A stretch of DNA of 64,000 nucleotides from VRUE01 sp963716735 (GTDB lineage Bacteria > Actinomycetota > Thermoleophilia > Solirubrobacterales > 70-9): positions 744,001-808,000 of the forward strand of contig OY970321.1 of NCBI GenBank assembly GCA_963716735.1, read 5' to 3'. Positions 29,036-38,352 of this stretch are shown here, piece after piece (positions within the stretch are counted from its first letter, which is position 1; the number at the start of each line of letters is the position of its first letter). Both the position numbers and the translations under genes were made by a program. Below the pieces are notes generated by a model, which saw only the letters and a list, made by a program, of their open reading frames with translations, was not told the DNA's origin and ran no database searches.

Positions 29036-30016
29036 TCAGACCGGCACGCCGGCAGCCGCGCGCAGGGCCAGCGTCAAGGCCAACTCATCTCCGTAGTCGG
29101 CTCCCCCCCTGCACCAAACCTCTAAATCCGCCAGGGCGATGGTGGCCTCCTGGAGCTCACTGACCTCGACATCCTGCAGCCTGCGAACGAGTTGCTTGGC
29201 CGCATAGGGGTGCATGCCGAGGCTCGACTCGACCTGCTTCGGCGCCACCCCCTCCTCCAGCATCGCCGCGGCCGCACATGCTTTGCGCAAACGCGATGCG
29301 AGGCCGTAGATCAGTCCGGTGACGTTCTCCCCCTGCGCGATCAGCCGCTCAGCAATCCGCAGGGCAGCCGCGGCGTCACGTTCGAGCAGCGCGTCGGACA
29401 GCGTCCATACGGCCGACTCCGAGGTGTCGGAGATCATCGCGTCGAGGTCGGCAGCCCCGACCTCTCCGCCCTCCCCCGCCCAGAGAGCCAGGCGCTCGAG
29501 CTCATTTTGAAGGCGCTGCGGGTTCGCCCCCATCCGCTCGACCAGCATGCGTGCGGCAGCGGGGTCGAGGCGGAAGCCAAGTCGTTTGGCCTCGCCGATC
29601 AGCACCCGGGGCATCTCCCTGGCCTTTGGCGCCTCGAACTCGTGAATCTCCCCCTTTGCGGCCTTGACCGCCTTGGTCAGCTTTGCCGGTGCTTTCGCGC
29701 GGGCGATCAGGACGACGCTGAGGTCTGGGGGCAGATCCTCGAGCGCCTCCGCCACCGCTTCCAGCTGCCGGTCGCGCCAGCGCTCCACGCCATCGGCGAG
29801 CAGGTAACGGCGGGACTCCGTCAGCGACATCGCGGGAATCGCCCCCAGCAGGGCCTCGTGATCGGGGGCGCCGCGCCCCTCGCCGGGCTCGAAGACCTGC
29901 AGCGAGGCGGCCCCCCCATCGCGCTCGGCCCGCGCCCGCAGGCGCGCCCGGGTTGCGTCGATCTTGGCTCCGTCGGTACCGGCGATCAGGTAAAGGGGGT
30001 GCATCTCCTCGGCCAT
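29036..30016 (-). CDS. holA: DNA polymerase III delta subunit
   Basis: 326 residues. Clamp-loader subunit that opens the sliding clamp. HPLYLIAGTDGAKIDATRARL at the N-terminus, LSVVLIARAKAPAKLTKAVKA near 100, LLVERMGANPQRLQNELERLALWAG and the C-terminal helical collar domain (LERDAAAALRIAERLIAQGENVTGLIYGLAS) follow the HolA pattern. The stop directly abuts the rpsT stop (convergent). The usual partnership near rpsT and comEC/comEA is conserved in many bacteria. Confidence 0.94.
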   Translation of the reverse strand: MAEEMHPLYLIAGTDGAKIDATRARLRARAERDGGAASLQVFEPGEGRGAPDHEALLGAIPAMSLTESRRYLLADGVERWRDRQLEAVAEALEDLPPDLSVVLIARAKAPAKLTKAVKAAKGEIHEFEAPKAREMPRVLIGEAKRLGFRLDPAAARMLVERMGANPQRLQNELERLALWAGEGGEVGAADLDAMISDTSESAVWTLSDALLERDAAAALRIAERLIAQGENVTGLIYGLASRLRKACAAAAMLEEGVAPKQVESSLGMHPYAAKQLVRRLQDVEVSELQEATIALADLEVWCRGGADYGDELALTLALRAAAGVPV

Positions 30017-30050
30017 CGACCGAGTCTAGACCGCGGCCCGGAACGCGCCG

Positions 30051-30905
30051 CTACCGGTGACCGTGACCGCGGCCGTGGCCACCGCTGTGACCCCACGACG
30101 GCACATTCGACTGCTCGCCGTCGGGCTCATCGGGCACCTCGGCTTCGGCTTCAGGCGAAGTCTCGTCGGTCGGGGCAGGCGACGGCTCAGGACTCTCGCT
30201 CGGTTCATTGGCGTCCGGATCCTCTCCGCCCCAGGAGTGACCGCGCCCTCGGCCCGAGCCCCTGCCGTAGTGATGACCGTGACCCCGCTCGTCGTTTTCA
30301 TCGGTGACGGGACCCTCTGAGGAGGTGGGAGATTCCGGCGTGGCCTGAGATCCCGAGTCTGAGGACGAGGGGCTGGGGTCGGAGACCGGCACGGGCGCAA
30401 CCGCGGGCTCGGTCGCGGGAGCAGGCGTGGAGCTGGGGTCGGGTGCGGGTGGCGGAGCGACCGGCGCCGGTTCGGGAGTCCCGTTCGGCGGGCTCACCGG
30501 AGTCGAGACGACAAGGTGTGCAGCGCCTGGAGATCGAGCTCCGGCCACAGCCGCGCCCTTCCCCCCGCTTCGCGTGGGCGTGCCCGGCAAGCCTGCCGCG
30601 CCCACGTGACTTCTCGCCTGGACCGACGCCGAAGGGACACCTCGGGGCCCGCCGGTCACCACCACGGCAGCGTCGCCGATCGCCTGATGACCGCCCCCGA
30701 TACCCGGGATCGGGGCTCCCGCGATCAGGGGCCAGCCCTGGTTGAGCGCAAGGGCAACCATTGCCAGGCCGATTGCGGCGGTCAGCCCGAGCAGCGCCAG
30801 CGACGTACTGCGGGTCCGCTCGAGCAGGCCATCGCCGAGAACGCTTGCTCTGGCGGCAGATCGCCGCGACCGCTGTCCGTCTTTGGAAGGCACCGATACG
30901 TCCAT
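30051..30905 (-). CDS. Membrane-anchored Pro/Ser-rich protein with Gly/His-rich tail
   Basis: 284 residues from ATG at 30905. A basic N-terminus (about 1-30) leads to one hydrophobic helix (about 35-60), then a low-complexity region rich in Pro, Ser, Thr and Glu, and a tail with HGHHYGRGSGRGRGHSW and a final HSGGHGRGHGHR. Most likely a single-pass protein with an extended extracytoplasmic, possibly metal-binding, tail. No family recognised. It lies between comEC and holA. The frame is open further upstream into comEC, but that part is antisense-free shadow of the comEC frame. Confidence 0.65.
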   Translation of the reverse strand: MDVSVPSKDGQRSRRSAARASVLGDGLLERTRSTSLALLGLTAAIGLAMVALALNQGWPLIAGAPIPGIGGGHQAIGDAAVVVTGGPRGVPSASVQARSHVGAAGLPGTPTRSGGKGAAVAGARSPGAAHLVVSTPVSPPNGTPEPAPVAPPPAPDPSSTPAPATEPAVAPVPVSDPSPSSSDSGSQATPESPTSSEGPVTDENDERGHGHHYGRGSGRGRGHSWGGEDPDANEPSESPEPSPAPTDETSPEAEAEVPDEPDGEQSNVPSWGHSGGHGRGHGHR

Positions 30906-30999
30906 CGACCGGCGCGCCGCGCTCAACAAGGGTCCGGCGGCATAACCCCAGTTTCGATTCGTCCATTCGTTTAGTCCAAGCGGGCCTCGGGAGAGAGGC

Positions 31000-32880
31000 T
31001 TAATCGCCACTGCTGACGCGAACCGAGTCGCCAATCGCGTCGACCACGACGGTTCCGTCGCGGTCGGTACGCAGGACGGGCACGCCGTGGGAAGCGAGGG
31101 TCGCGAGAGTTGCCGGGGTCGGGTGACCGAACGGGTTCCCGGCGCCGACCGAGACCACGGCCAGGCGTGGGCGTGTGCGGTCCAGCAGGTCGCCCAGGCC
31201 GGCATCGTCGCTGCCGTGATGGGCGACCTTGAGCACGTCGATCGATCCGGGGTCGATCGGTGTCGTCTCGGCCTCGGCGTCAGCCGTAAGCAAGAGCGAG
31301 AAGCGGCGCCAGCGAGCGAGCATGACCAGGGCCAACTGGTTGGGATCTTCGCCGGCCTGTGAACCGGTGAGCAACTCGACCGGCGGCCAGAGCACGTCGA
31401 GTCGCAGGTCGCCGGACCGCAGCTCGCTCCCAGCGGCGATGCGCTCGGCAGGAACACCCGCGGCGGCGGCCCCGACCAGCGTCTGCCGCTCCAGAGCCCC
31501 GAACAAAAGGCGCCCGATTGGCACCGTACCCAGCAGATCTCGGATTCCGCCCCCGTGGTCGGACTGGTCGTGGGTGACGATCGCGGCACCGAGCTGGGAT
31601 ACGCCGGCCGAGCGCAGCTTCGTCGCGAGCCCGCCCCCCGGTGGCCCACCGTCGACCAGCACGGCCGGCGCACCCCGCGGCTGCAACAGGACCGCGTCCC
31701 CTTGGCCGACGTCAAGGAATGAGATCCGCAAGCCCTCCGGCGGGCGAAGGGGCGCTCCTCCATCCGGCGCAGCGAACCCCCACGCCAACCCGAAAACGCC
31801 CAGGCCCGACACCAAGACAAGGACGACAGCCCGCCAGTGGGCCGAAAACGGGAGATGGGAACCCGCTCCAGGCCCGTCGGCCGGCGTTTGCCTGCGCGCC
31901 CGCTCGAGCCGACGCCAGTGGCTCATGCGGAGGGCGAGCAACGCCGCAACCGCAATCGAGGCATAGGAGGCAACCAGGCCGCCGAGACCCAGCCGCACGT
32001 GCAGATAGGCCCAGCTCGGCCGGCCGCACCAGGCGGCCACCTGTGCAACGAAGGCGAGCAGGAGAGAGTTGACGGCGTTGAGCACCCAGACAGGCAGGCC
32101 GGGTATCTGCCCGGCCGCGGCGACCAGCATCCCCAGCCACATCGCCGGGGCAACCGCGGGCAACGCCAGCAGGTTGGCGACAAGCGTCGTGGTCGAGATC
32201 GCTTCGAAGTGGAAGGCGATCAGGGGAGCGGTGGCGAGCGTCGCCGAGATCGTCATCACCGCTCCCTCGGTAATAGCGCGGCGCCAGCCGCCGGCGCCGA
32301 CCTGGGCGGCGATCCCGGCCCGCAGCGGTGCGGCGAGCAGAAGGATGCCGAGCACCGCGGCAAAGCTGAGCTGCCAGCCGATGTCAGCCGCGATCCCCGG
32401 CTCGAGGGCAAGCAGAACGACTGCGGCAAGCACCAGCGCGTAGAGACGAGAGGCCCGCCGTCCGGCCATCGTCGCCACCACGCTCAAGGCACCCATGACC
32501 CCCGCACGCTGGATCGACGGGCCGGCGCCGGCCAGGGGCACGTAGACGACGATCAGGCTGAGGATCCAGGGGAGACGGGCACGAAGCGGCAGCCCCAGCG
32601 CCGCCAGGAGCGGCATTGCCAGCAAAACGAGCAACGCCACGTTCTGGCCAGATACGGCAAGCAGGTGGCTCAGGCCCGACCGGCGGAAGTCTTCCCTTGT
32701 CTCGGCATCGATCTCCTCGTCCTCGCCGAGTACGAAGCCACGTGCCAGGCTAGCCTCACGCCGGGGCATCCCTTGACCAAGCGCGATCTCCGCGCGGTCG
32801 CGGATCTCGTCGCTGTGCGCGAGCGCGAGGACGACAGCGGCGGCAGCCAGCGTGAGCGGCAGCAGAGTCCGGGCGCGCAC
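31000..32880 (-). CDS. comEC: ComEC/Rec2-family DNA-uptake channel protein
   Basis: 626 residues. The competence domain begins near residue 65 with GLSHLLAVSGQNVALLVLLA, followed by multiple helices. The C-terminal metallo-beta-lactamase-like domain (about 395-626) has VGQGDAVLLQ, VDGG, THDQSDHGGG (HxxxDH site) and VAHHGSDDAG. It forms the inner-membrane channel for single-stranded DNA entry. The N-terminal OB-like (DUF4131) domain seen in longer ComEC is mostly missing, which is common in short forms. comEA is 2 bases upstream. Confidence 0.93.
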   Translation of the reverse strand: MRARTLLPLTLAAAAVVLALAHSDEIRDRAEIALGQGMPRREASLARGFVLGEDEEIDAETREDFRRSGLSHLLAVSGQNVALLVLLAMPLLAALGLPLRARLPWILSLIVVYVPLAGAGPSIQRAGVMGALSVVATMAGRRASRLYALVLAAVVLLALEPGIAADIGWQLSFAAVLGILLLAAPLRAGIAAQVGAGGWRRAITEGAVMTISATLATAPLIAFHFEAISTTTLVANLLALPAVAPAMWLGMLVAAAGQIPGLPVWVLNAVNSLLLAFVAQVAAWCGRPSWAYLHVRLGLGGLVASYASIAVAALLALRMSHWRRLERARRQTPADGPGAGSHLPFSAHWRAVVLVLVSGLGVFGLAWGFAAPDGGAPLRPPEGLRISFLDVGQGDAVLLQPRGAPAVLVDGGPPGGGLATKLRSAGVSQLGAAIVTHDQSDHGGGIRDLLGTVPIGRLLFGALERQTLVGAAAAGVPAERIAAGSELRSGDLRLDVLWPPVELLTGSQAGEDPNQLALVMLARWRRFSLLLTADAEAETTPIDPGSIDVLKVAHHGSDDAGLGDLLDRTRPRLAVVSVGAGNPFGHPTPATLATLASHGVPVLRTDRDGTVVVDAIGDSVRVSSGD

Positions 32881-32882
32881 CG

Positions 32883-33476
32883 CTAGGGCTGCAGCCGGGT
32901 GCGCAGCGATTCCATCGTCGCCGGCCCGATGCCGCTCACCTGGTCGAGCTGATCGACCGAGGCAAGACCACCGTGCTGATCGCGGTATTCGACGATCTTG
33001 GCCGCGGTCACCGGACCGATGCCGTCGATCGTGTCGAGCTGCTCGACCGTCGCGCTGCCGAGGCTGATCGGGCCGTCATCCGTCGCAGTGCCCGCGGCGG
33101 TCACGATTGATCCGCCCGGCCCTCGCGCGGGGACCATCACCTGCTGCCCGTCGGCAAGGCGTGCGGCGCGGTTGATCCCTTCCAGCAGGGCACCGCCGGC
33201 AGCGCCGCCGGCACGATCTATCGCGTCGACGACGCGCGCGCCCGCCGGCAGTCGGTAGACGCCCGGCCGCCGAACCGCCCCAGCGACGTCGACGACGACG
33301 TCAGAACCAGCGCCGCTCTTCAGGCTGAATCCGCGGGAGCCGCTCGGACTCGAGACGGCAGCCGCAGAGGCCGCGGTGCCTCCATCCTCAGCGCGTATCG
33401 CCCGCGCCCCGACCAGCAGGAGGGCGATGGCGATGGCGCCGTAGGCAAAGACTTGAGACCGTGATAGCTCTGGCAT
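32883..33476 (-). CDS. comEA: ComEA-like DNA-receptor protein (SLBB plus helix-hairpin-helix)
   Basis: 197 residues. An N-terminal anchor helix (8-28), an SLBB domain (VVVDVAGAVRRPGVYRLPAGARVVDAIDRAGG) and a C-terminal double helix-hairpin-helix (ISLGSATVEQLDTIDGIGPVTAAKIVEYRD...VSGIGPATMESLR) match ComEA, which captures DNA outside the membrane and hands it to ComEC. Gene order comEA-comEC supports the call; no comEB/comF is in the window. Confidence 0.94.
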   Translation of the reverse strand: MPELSRSQVFAYGAIAIALLLVGARAIRAEDGGTAASAAAVSSPSGSRGFSLKSGAGSDVVVDVAGAVRRPGVYRLPAGARVVDAIDRAGGAAGGALLEGINRAARLADGQQVMVPARGPGGSIVTAAGTATDDGPISLGSATVEQLDTIDGIGPVTAAKIVEYRDQHGGLASVDQLDQVSGIGPATMESLRTRLQP

Positions 33477-33534
33477 GGGGGCCGAGCGTCACCGGTCCGA
33501 GCGCACGCGTGGTGCGCAGAATCTAAAAAATCAG

Positions 33535-33933
33535 CTACAGGTCTTCGTCGTCGGTGTATCCGGCGACTTCCGCGAGTTTGTCGCTGTAGAGCTCGGCCGC
33601 GGCAACCGGGGGCGACTGCACGGAAACGCAGGCCAACGGCTCCTCGCCGTTGTTGGCGATCGAGTGATCGGTTGCGGGCGGAACGAGGATCAGATCCCCC
33701 TCCCCCACGCCCTGCGTATCGCCGGCCACAGACATCGCCCCGGCCCCTCTGACGACGACGTAGACCTGCTCGGCGCCCTCGTCAGAGCGCAGCGTCTGCT
33801 CGGCCCCGGCCGGGATCTCCAGCCAGGTCACCGACATGTTGCGCGCGCCAAGCTGCCCCGCGTCCATCAACGCGTGGTAGCGGAGCCGGTGCCACTCCTC
33901 GGCGGGAGCTTCTGACAGTCGCCTGACGAGCAT
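33535..33933 (-). CDS. Cupin-domain protein
   Basis: 132 residues with a single cupin barrel: EGAEQVYVVVRGAGAMSVAGDTQGVGEGDLILVPPATDHSIANNG contains motif 1 and the PxxxxHxxxN of motif 2. The usual motif-1 histidines are largely replaced (GAEQVYVV), so metal binding may be altered. A small-molecule binding or stabilising role is possible; no specific function can be assigned. It sits alone between leuS and comEA. Confidence 0.85.
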   Translation of the reverse strand: MLVRRLSEAPAEEWHRLRYHALMDAGQLGARNMSVTWLEIPAGAEQTLRSDEGAEQVYVVVRGAGAMSVAGDTQGVGEGDLILVPPATDHSIANNGEEPLACVSVQSPPVAAAELYSDKLAEVAGYTDDEDL

Positions 33934-33975
33934 CGGCGGCTTTGTACCAGATAAAGCGCCTTAAACCGCAAAAAC

Positions 33976-36462
33976 TCAGCGAACTACGAGGTTTACGAGC
34001 TTGCCGGGGACGACGATCTCCTTGACCACGTCCTTGCCGTCGAGGTACCTGCGCACCTTCTCGCTCGCGCGGGCAAGGGCCAGCAACTCCGCCTCCGGTG
34101 CGTCGGTAGCCGCCTCGATCCGGTCGCGCAGCTTGCCGTTGACCTGGACCACGAGGGTCACGGTGTCGCTGGTCAACAGCCCGGGGTCGGCGACAGGCCA
34201 CGGGTCCTCCCAGACACGCCCGCCCTCGAGCCGCTCCCAGATCTCCGCGCCGAGGTGCGGGGCAAAGGGGAAGATCAGCGAGGCAGCGGTAGCGACGGCG
34301 AAGCGAACCGCGGCCCCGCCGGCGGGGTCCGCGTAGAGACCGTCCTTGAGGCGGTAGGTCTCGTTGACCAGCTCCATGACGGCGGCGATCGCGGTGTTGA
34401 ACTGGAAGCTGCGCTCGAAGTCACGACTCACCTTCTCGATCGCCCAGTGAGCCTTGGCGAGCAGCTCGCGGGACTCGCCGGCGGCCATCGCGTCCAACTT
34501 CCCCACCTGCTTTGCCCCGACCTCCTCGCAGAGGCGCCAGAGGCGGGAGAGGAAGCGGTTGACCCCCTCCACCCCCTCGTCAGACCAGTCGCCACCGCGC
34601 TCGGGCGGGCCCATGAAGCAGACGTAGGTGCGAGCGGTGTCGGCCCCGTAGCGCTCGACGTACTCGGCCGGGCTGACCGTGTTGCCCTTCGACTTCGACA
34701 TCTTTGCGCCGTCGCGGGTGATCATCCCCTGGGTGAAGAGGTTGGCGAACGGCTCCTGTACCGAGAGGTGGCCGAGATCGGCGAGCGCCTTGGTGAAGAA
34801 GCGCGCGTACATCAGGTGCAGGATCGCGTGCTCGACGCCGCCGATGTACTGGTCGATTGGCAGCCAGTGGTCGGCAGCCGCCCGGTCCCAGGCCTCTTGC
34901 CTGTTGCGGGGGTCGAGGTAGCGGATGAAGTACCAGGAGGAGTCGACGAAGGTGTCCATCGTGTCGGTCTCACGCCTGGCGGCGCCACCGCAGCGCGGGC
35001 ACTCGGTCGCGACCCAGTCCTCGGCCGCCGCCAGCGGGCTGCGTCCCTGAGGCGCGTAGTCGTCCACCTCGGGCAGCTCCACCGGGAGCTGGTCGTCGGG
35101 CACCGGGACGATCCCGCACTGCTCGCAGTAGACGATCGGGATCGGCGCACCCCAGTAGCGCTGGCGCGAGACGAGCCAGTCGCGCAGACGGTAGTTGACC
35201 GCGGATTCGCCCCGACCGTCCTCGTTCAGCCAGGCGACGATCTCCTCGTAGGCCTCGCGGTTGTGCTTGCCGTCGAAGCGACCCGACGCGGTCATCGGCC
35301 CGTCGCCGGGGTACGGCAGCCCCTCGTCGTCACGGGCGGTCTCCGGGTCGGAGCCCTCGATCACGCGCTTGATCGGCAGATCGAAGGCTTTGGCGAACTC
35401 GTAGTCGCGACTGTCATGGCCAGGCACCGCCATGATCGCCCCGGTGCCGTACTCCATCAGCACGTAGTCGGCGACGAACATCGGGATGCGCTCGCCGTTG
35501 ACCGGGTTGGCGACGCTGCGGCCGAGCGGCACGCCGGTCTTCGGGCGATCCTCGTCGCCGCGGTCCTCGACCGACTCGCGGGCGACCTGGTTGACGTACT
35601 CGCGCACCGCAGCCTCGGCCGGCGTGCCGGCGATCAGGCGCTCGAGCTCGGGATGCTCGGGGGCGAGGACGAAGAAGGTGGCGCCGAAGAGAGTGTCGGG
35701 GCGGGTGGTGAAGACCGGGAAGTCGAGCTCGAGCTCCTCGCAGCGGAAGGTCACCTCGGCGCCCTCGGAGCGGCCGATCCAGTTGCGCTGCATGGTGACC
35801 ACGTGATCGGGCCAGGACTCGAGCAGGTCGAAGTCGGCGAGCAGCCGCTCGGCGTAGTCGGTGATCTTGAAGAACCACTGCTCGAGCCGGCGCTGTTCGA
35901 CCGGCGTGCCGCAGCGCTCGCAGCGGCCGTCGACGACCTGCTCGTTGGCGAGCACGGTGGCGTCCTTGGGACACCACTGGACTGGAGCCTCCTCGCGGTA
36001 TGCGAGCCCGCGCTCGAGCAGGCGCAGGAAGATCCACTGGGTCCACCGGTAGTACTCGGGCGTGTGGGTGCCGAGCTCACGCGACCAGTCGATCGAGATT
36101 CCCCACTCGCGGAACTGGCGGCGAAAGGACTCGATTGAGCGCTCGGTCGCCTCGCGCGGCGGCTCGCCCGTCTTGATCGCGTTGTTCTCCGCCGGCAGCC
36201 CGAAGGCGTCGTAACCCATCGGGTGGATCACCTCGAAGCCGTGGCGGCGGCGGAAGTGGGCGATCGCGTCGCCGACCGCGTAGCACTTGAGATGACCGAC
36301 GTGGGGCTCGCCCGAGGGGTAGGGCAGCATCTCCAGCACGTAGGACTTCGGCTTCTCCTCCTCGTATCCGGATTGCCCCGGGTTGGCGACCTCCCAGGTC
36401 TTCTCTTCAGCCCAGAGCTGTTGCCACTTCGCCTCGATCGTCTTGGGCTCATAACCGCTCAT
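33976..36462 (-). CDS. leuS: Leucyl-tRNA synthetase
   Basis: 828 residues, normal bacterial length. HIGH-type motif PYPSGEPHVGHLKCY near residue 48, KMSKSKGN near 585, and the editing domain TRPDTLFGATFFVLAPEHPE near 255. Zn-binding cysteine pairs (CPKDATVLANEQVVDGRCERCG; CPRCGG) are present. The C-terminal tRNA-binding domain ends VKEIVVPGKLVNLVVR. Start chosen at MSGYEPKTIEAKWQQLWAEEKT. Confidence 0.98.
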   Translation of the reverse strand: MSGYEPKTIEAKWQQLWAEEKTWEVANPGQSGYEEEKPKSYVLEMLPYPSGEPHVGHLKCYAVGDAIAHFRRRHGFEVIHPMGYDAFGLPAENNAIKTGEPPREATERSIESFRRQFREWGISIDWSRELGTHTPEYYRWTQWIFLRLLERGLAYREEAPVQWCPKDATVLANEQVVDGRCERCGTPVEQRRLEQWFFKITDYAERLLADFDLLESWPDHVVTMQRNWIGRSEGAEVTFRCEELELDFPVFTTRPDTLFGATFFVLAPEHPELERLIAGTPAEAAVREYVNQVARESVEDRGDEDRPKTGVPLGRSVANPVNGERIPMFVADYVLMEYGTGAIMAVPGHDSRDYEFAKAFDLPIKRVIEGSDPETARDDEGLPYPGDGPMTASGRFDGKHNREAYEEIVAWLNEDGRGESAVNYRLRDWLVSRQRYWGAPIPIVYCEQCGIVPVPDDQLPVELPEVDDYAPQGRSPLAAAEDWVATECPRCGGAARRETDTMDTFVDSSWYFIRYLDPRNRQEAWDRAAADHWLPIDQYIGGVEHAILHLMYARFFTKALADLGHLSVQEPFANLFTQGMITRDGAKMSKSKGNTVSPAEYVERYGADTARTYVCFMGPPERGGDWSDEGVEGVNRFLSRLWRLCEEVGAKQVGKLDAMAAGESRELLAKAHWAIEKVSRDFERSFQFNTAIAAVMELVNETYRLKDGLYADPAGGAAVRFAVATAASLIFPFAPHLGAEIWERLEGGRVWEDPWPVADPGLLTSDTVTLVVQVNGKLRDRIEAATDAPEAELLALARASEKVRRYLDGKDVVKEIVVPGKLVNLVVR

Positions 36463-36474
36463 CGACGCCCGATC

Positions 36475-36873
36475 TTATGAGCGGCGCAGGGTGAGCCGCA
36501 GCCCGGACCAGGTGTCGTCGATCGCGCACACCTTGGTGTCGACCATCCCGGCCGCCAGCGCAACCTCGCGGATGACGTCCTCGGTGAGGTCGGTGTCCAC
36601 CCCGGAGGTGCGCTTCGGCCAGGCCATCCAGAGCGTGCCCTCGGCGACGGCCCCGACGACCGCACCGAACCGGCGCTCCAGCTCGCGGCGCGAGATCACG
36701 AACCAGATCGTCATCGCGCGCCGGCCGCGGTTCCCGCGGCGGAGACCCGCACCCGGCGGCAACGGCTCGAGCAGGCGCTCCGCATCGTCCGGCGCGTCGA
36801 TCAGCACCAGCGTGGAGTCCGGCTTGACGCCGAGCTTCTCGACCAGTGGCTTGCCTGAATACCCCGCGCTCAC
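36475..36873 (-). CDS. DUF3052-family protein
   Basis: 132 residues from GTG at 36873. AGYSGKPLVEKLGVKPDSTLVLIDAPDD at the N-terminus and GTLWMAWPKRTSGVDTDLTEDVIREVALAAGMVDTKVCAIDDTWSGLRLTLRR at the C-terminus are nearly diagnostic of DUF3052. Its molecular role is not established. It lies 12 bases upstream of leuS and is probably cotranscribed. Confidence 0.88.
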   Translation of the reverse strand: MSAGYSGKPLVEKLGVKPDSTLVLIDAPDDAERLLEPLPPGAGLRRGNRGRRAMTIWFVISRRELERRFGAVVGAVAEGTLWMAWPKRTSGVDTDLTEDVIREVALAAGMVDTKVCAIDDTWSGLRLTLRRS

Positions 36874-36904
36874 GGCTGGCAGTGTAAGAGGGGCTCCGCC
36901 GCGC

Positions 36905-37138
36905 TCAGGCGCCGCGAAATGCCGACCGCAGGCCCCAGAGGGAGACGGCCGCCCAGACCGACTCGAGCAGGAGGAATCCCCACTGGCGTTCGCGCCAGGC
37001 GAGGACGGCGAGAACCAGGGAACCGAGGAAGTTGAGGACCAGGTAGGACCGCGAGTGGGGATCCATCGCGCCGAACTGCGAGGCGGCAAAGGCGACCAGG
37101 ATCAGCAGGGCGCCGACGATCTGGACGAGCTGGTCCAC
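36905..37138 (-). CDS. Small membrane protein, CBU_0592-like
   Basis: 77 residues with three hydrophobic segments: VQIVGALLILVAFAASQFG, YLVLNFLGSLVLAVLAW and FLLLESVWAAVSLWGL. The pattern (SYLxLNxxGSxxLAxxAW...FxLLExxWxxVSxxGL) fits the CBU_0592 family of small membrane proteins, whose function is unknown. Stands between the DUF3052 gene and a SpoIIM-like gene on the same strand. Confidence 0.82.
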   Translation of the reverse strand: MDQLVQIVGALLILVAFAASQFGAMDPHSRSYLVLNFLGSLVLAVLAWRERQWGFLLLESVWAAVSLWGLRSAFRGA

Positions 37139-37171
37139 AGGCGGCGAGCGTACTGCGCGCCGCGGCTCGAT

Positions 37172-37879
37172 TCAGAGCACCGGCGAGACGGCCTCGAGCA
37201 GGTGTGGCCAGAGATAGACCTCGATCGTGGCCGCGGCGAGAAGCGTGGGGATCGCCAGGGCGACGGTGAGGAAAGTGGCCGCGAGGAGCTGGTTCCACTC
37301 GCCTCTGCGGCTGGCTATCAGCCAGGCGGCGAGAGGGAGGAAGAGAGCGGTCAGCTCGGGGATCGCGTGTGGCATCACGGTGAGGATCAGCGCGGCATGG
37401 GAGATGTGCAGCTGCTCGGCGATCGTCGAGCCCTGGAAGCCGAGATAGAGGGCCTGGGTGCAGAGAGAGAAGATGGTGACGGCGGCGACGAAGAGGATCG
37501 CGAACTGGCCCGCCTTGACGTGGATCCAGCGCGAGAGCCCGCGCCGTTGTGCGGCGGCGATCGGCATCGAGGCGCCGGCGATGAAGCCGGCTACGCAGGC
37601 GGTCGCGTGCAGGGCGAGCACCAGCGAGTTGCGCCAGAGGATCGGCAGCAGATCGCCGGGATCCTGCGGTTCGGTCAGGCCCGGAAGGTGAATCGGGGTG
37701 ATGTCCGGGGTGAGCAGACCGGACACGACCCAGACAGCTCCGAGCAGGGCGAGCGCGATCGCGACGCTGAGCGCGAGCCAACCCCGCAGGACTGCCCAGG
37801 GATGGTCGTTCCAAACCTCGAAGGTCTCGCGCGTATCTCGCATGCCATGCGAGAAGACGTGCTCGTTGACGCCGTTCAT
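37172..37879 (-). CDS. SpoIIM-like stage II sporulation M family membrane protein
   Basis: 235 residues, about six transmembrane segments. The C-terminal half has MPHAIPELTALFLPLAAWL and ATIEVYLWPHLLEAV, the conserved (PHGxxE...IEayxtP) core of SpoIIM/DUF95 proteins. Outside endospore formers these are widespread and have been linked to peptidoglycan or membrane remodelling, not sporulation. An upstream charged 35-residue tail is cytoplasmic. Start ATG at 37879. Confidence 0.8.
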   Translation of the reverse strand: MNGVNEHVFSHGMRDTRETFEVWNDHPWAVLRGWLALSVAIALALLGAVWVVSGLLTPDITPIHLPGLTEPQDPGDLLPILWRNSLVLALHATACVAGFIAGASMPIAAAQRRGLSRWIHVKAGQFAILFVAAVTIFSLCTQALYLGFQGSTIAEQLHISHAALILTVMPHAIPELTALFLPLAAWLIASRRGEWNQLLAATFLTVALAIPTLLAAATIEVYLWPHLLEAVSPVL

Positions 37880-38046
37880 CGCTCAACCATCGGCAGCACG
37901 GCGGCGGCGATTGAGCGAATACGCTGCACCGATGATCCCGGCATTTCTGTCGCGCCTGCGCGCAGTGAACTAAATCGCCCCAAAGCGGGTACACCCGGAT
38001 CTGTCGTCCAATAGCCAGCCGGCCTAGCCGGCGAAGGGAGAACCAT

Positions 38047-38277
38047 TTGCAACGCATAGGCAGGATCTTTGCCCTTTCCACTGTCAGCGCCGCCCTCGCG
38101 ATCGGCGGCCTCGGCGCCGGCGCCGCCAGCGCGCACCGGGATCATCCCGAGGACGGGCCCCATCGCAGCGGACACCACCACTGCAAGGGCGCGAAGGCCA
38201 AGAAGCGGAACAACTGCGAGAAGCACCATCACCACGGCCACGGCCACGGCACGGACGACGACCCCAATCACACCTAG
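38047..38277 (+). CDS. Secreted histidine-rich small protein
   Basis: 76 residues from TTG at 38047, supported by a strong GAAGGGAG ribosome site just upstream. A clear signal peptide (MQRIGRIFALSTVSAALAIG then GLGAGAASA) is followed by a mature peptide of about 46 residues with clusters HRDHPEDGPHRSGHHH and HHHHGHGHG. Likely a metal-chelating extracytoplasmic peptide (Zn, Ni or Cu). A Lys-rich centre (KGAKAKKRNNCEK) has two cysteines nearby. No family recognised. Confidence 0.7.
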   Translation: MQRIGRIFALSTVSAALAIGGLGAGAASAHRDHPEDGPHRSGHHHCKGAKAKKRNNCEKHHHHGHGHGTDDDPNHT

Positions 38278-38337
38278 CCAAGGACCGGGATTTGGCCGTG
38301 TTGGTCGAGCCTTCGCTTTGGAGTAACCCCAGCGAGC

Positions 38338-38343
38338 TACACT
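38338..38343 (+). promoter_or_regulatory. Candidate -10 element for the second toxin-antitoxin pair
   Basis: TACACT, ending nine bases before the ATG at 38353, with no ribosome site between. This spacing would give a leaderless or near-leaderless mRNA, as proposed for the first pair at 17885. No convincing -35 box. Confidence 0.35.
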
Positions 38344-38352
38344 GTGCCGAAG

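Noticed and set aside
34255..36138. 627-residue plus-strand ORF opposite leuS
   Set aside because: Shadow; leuS has HIGH, KMSKS and editing motifs in the minus frame.
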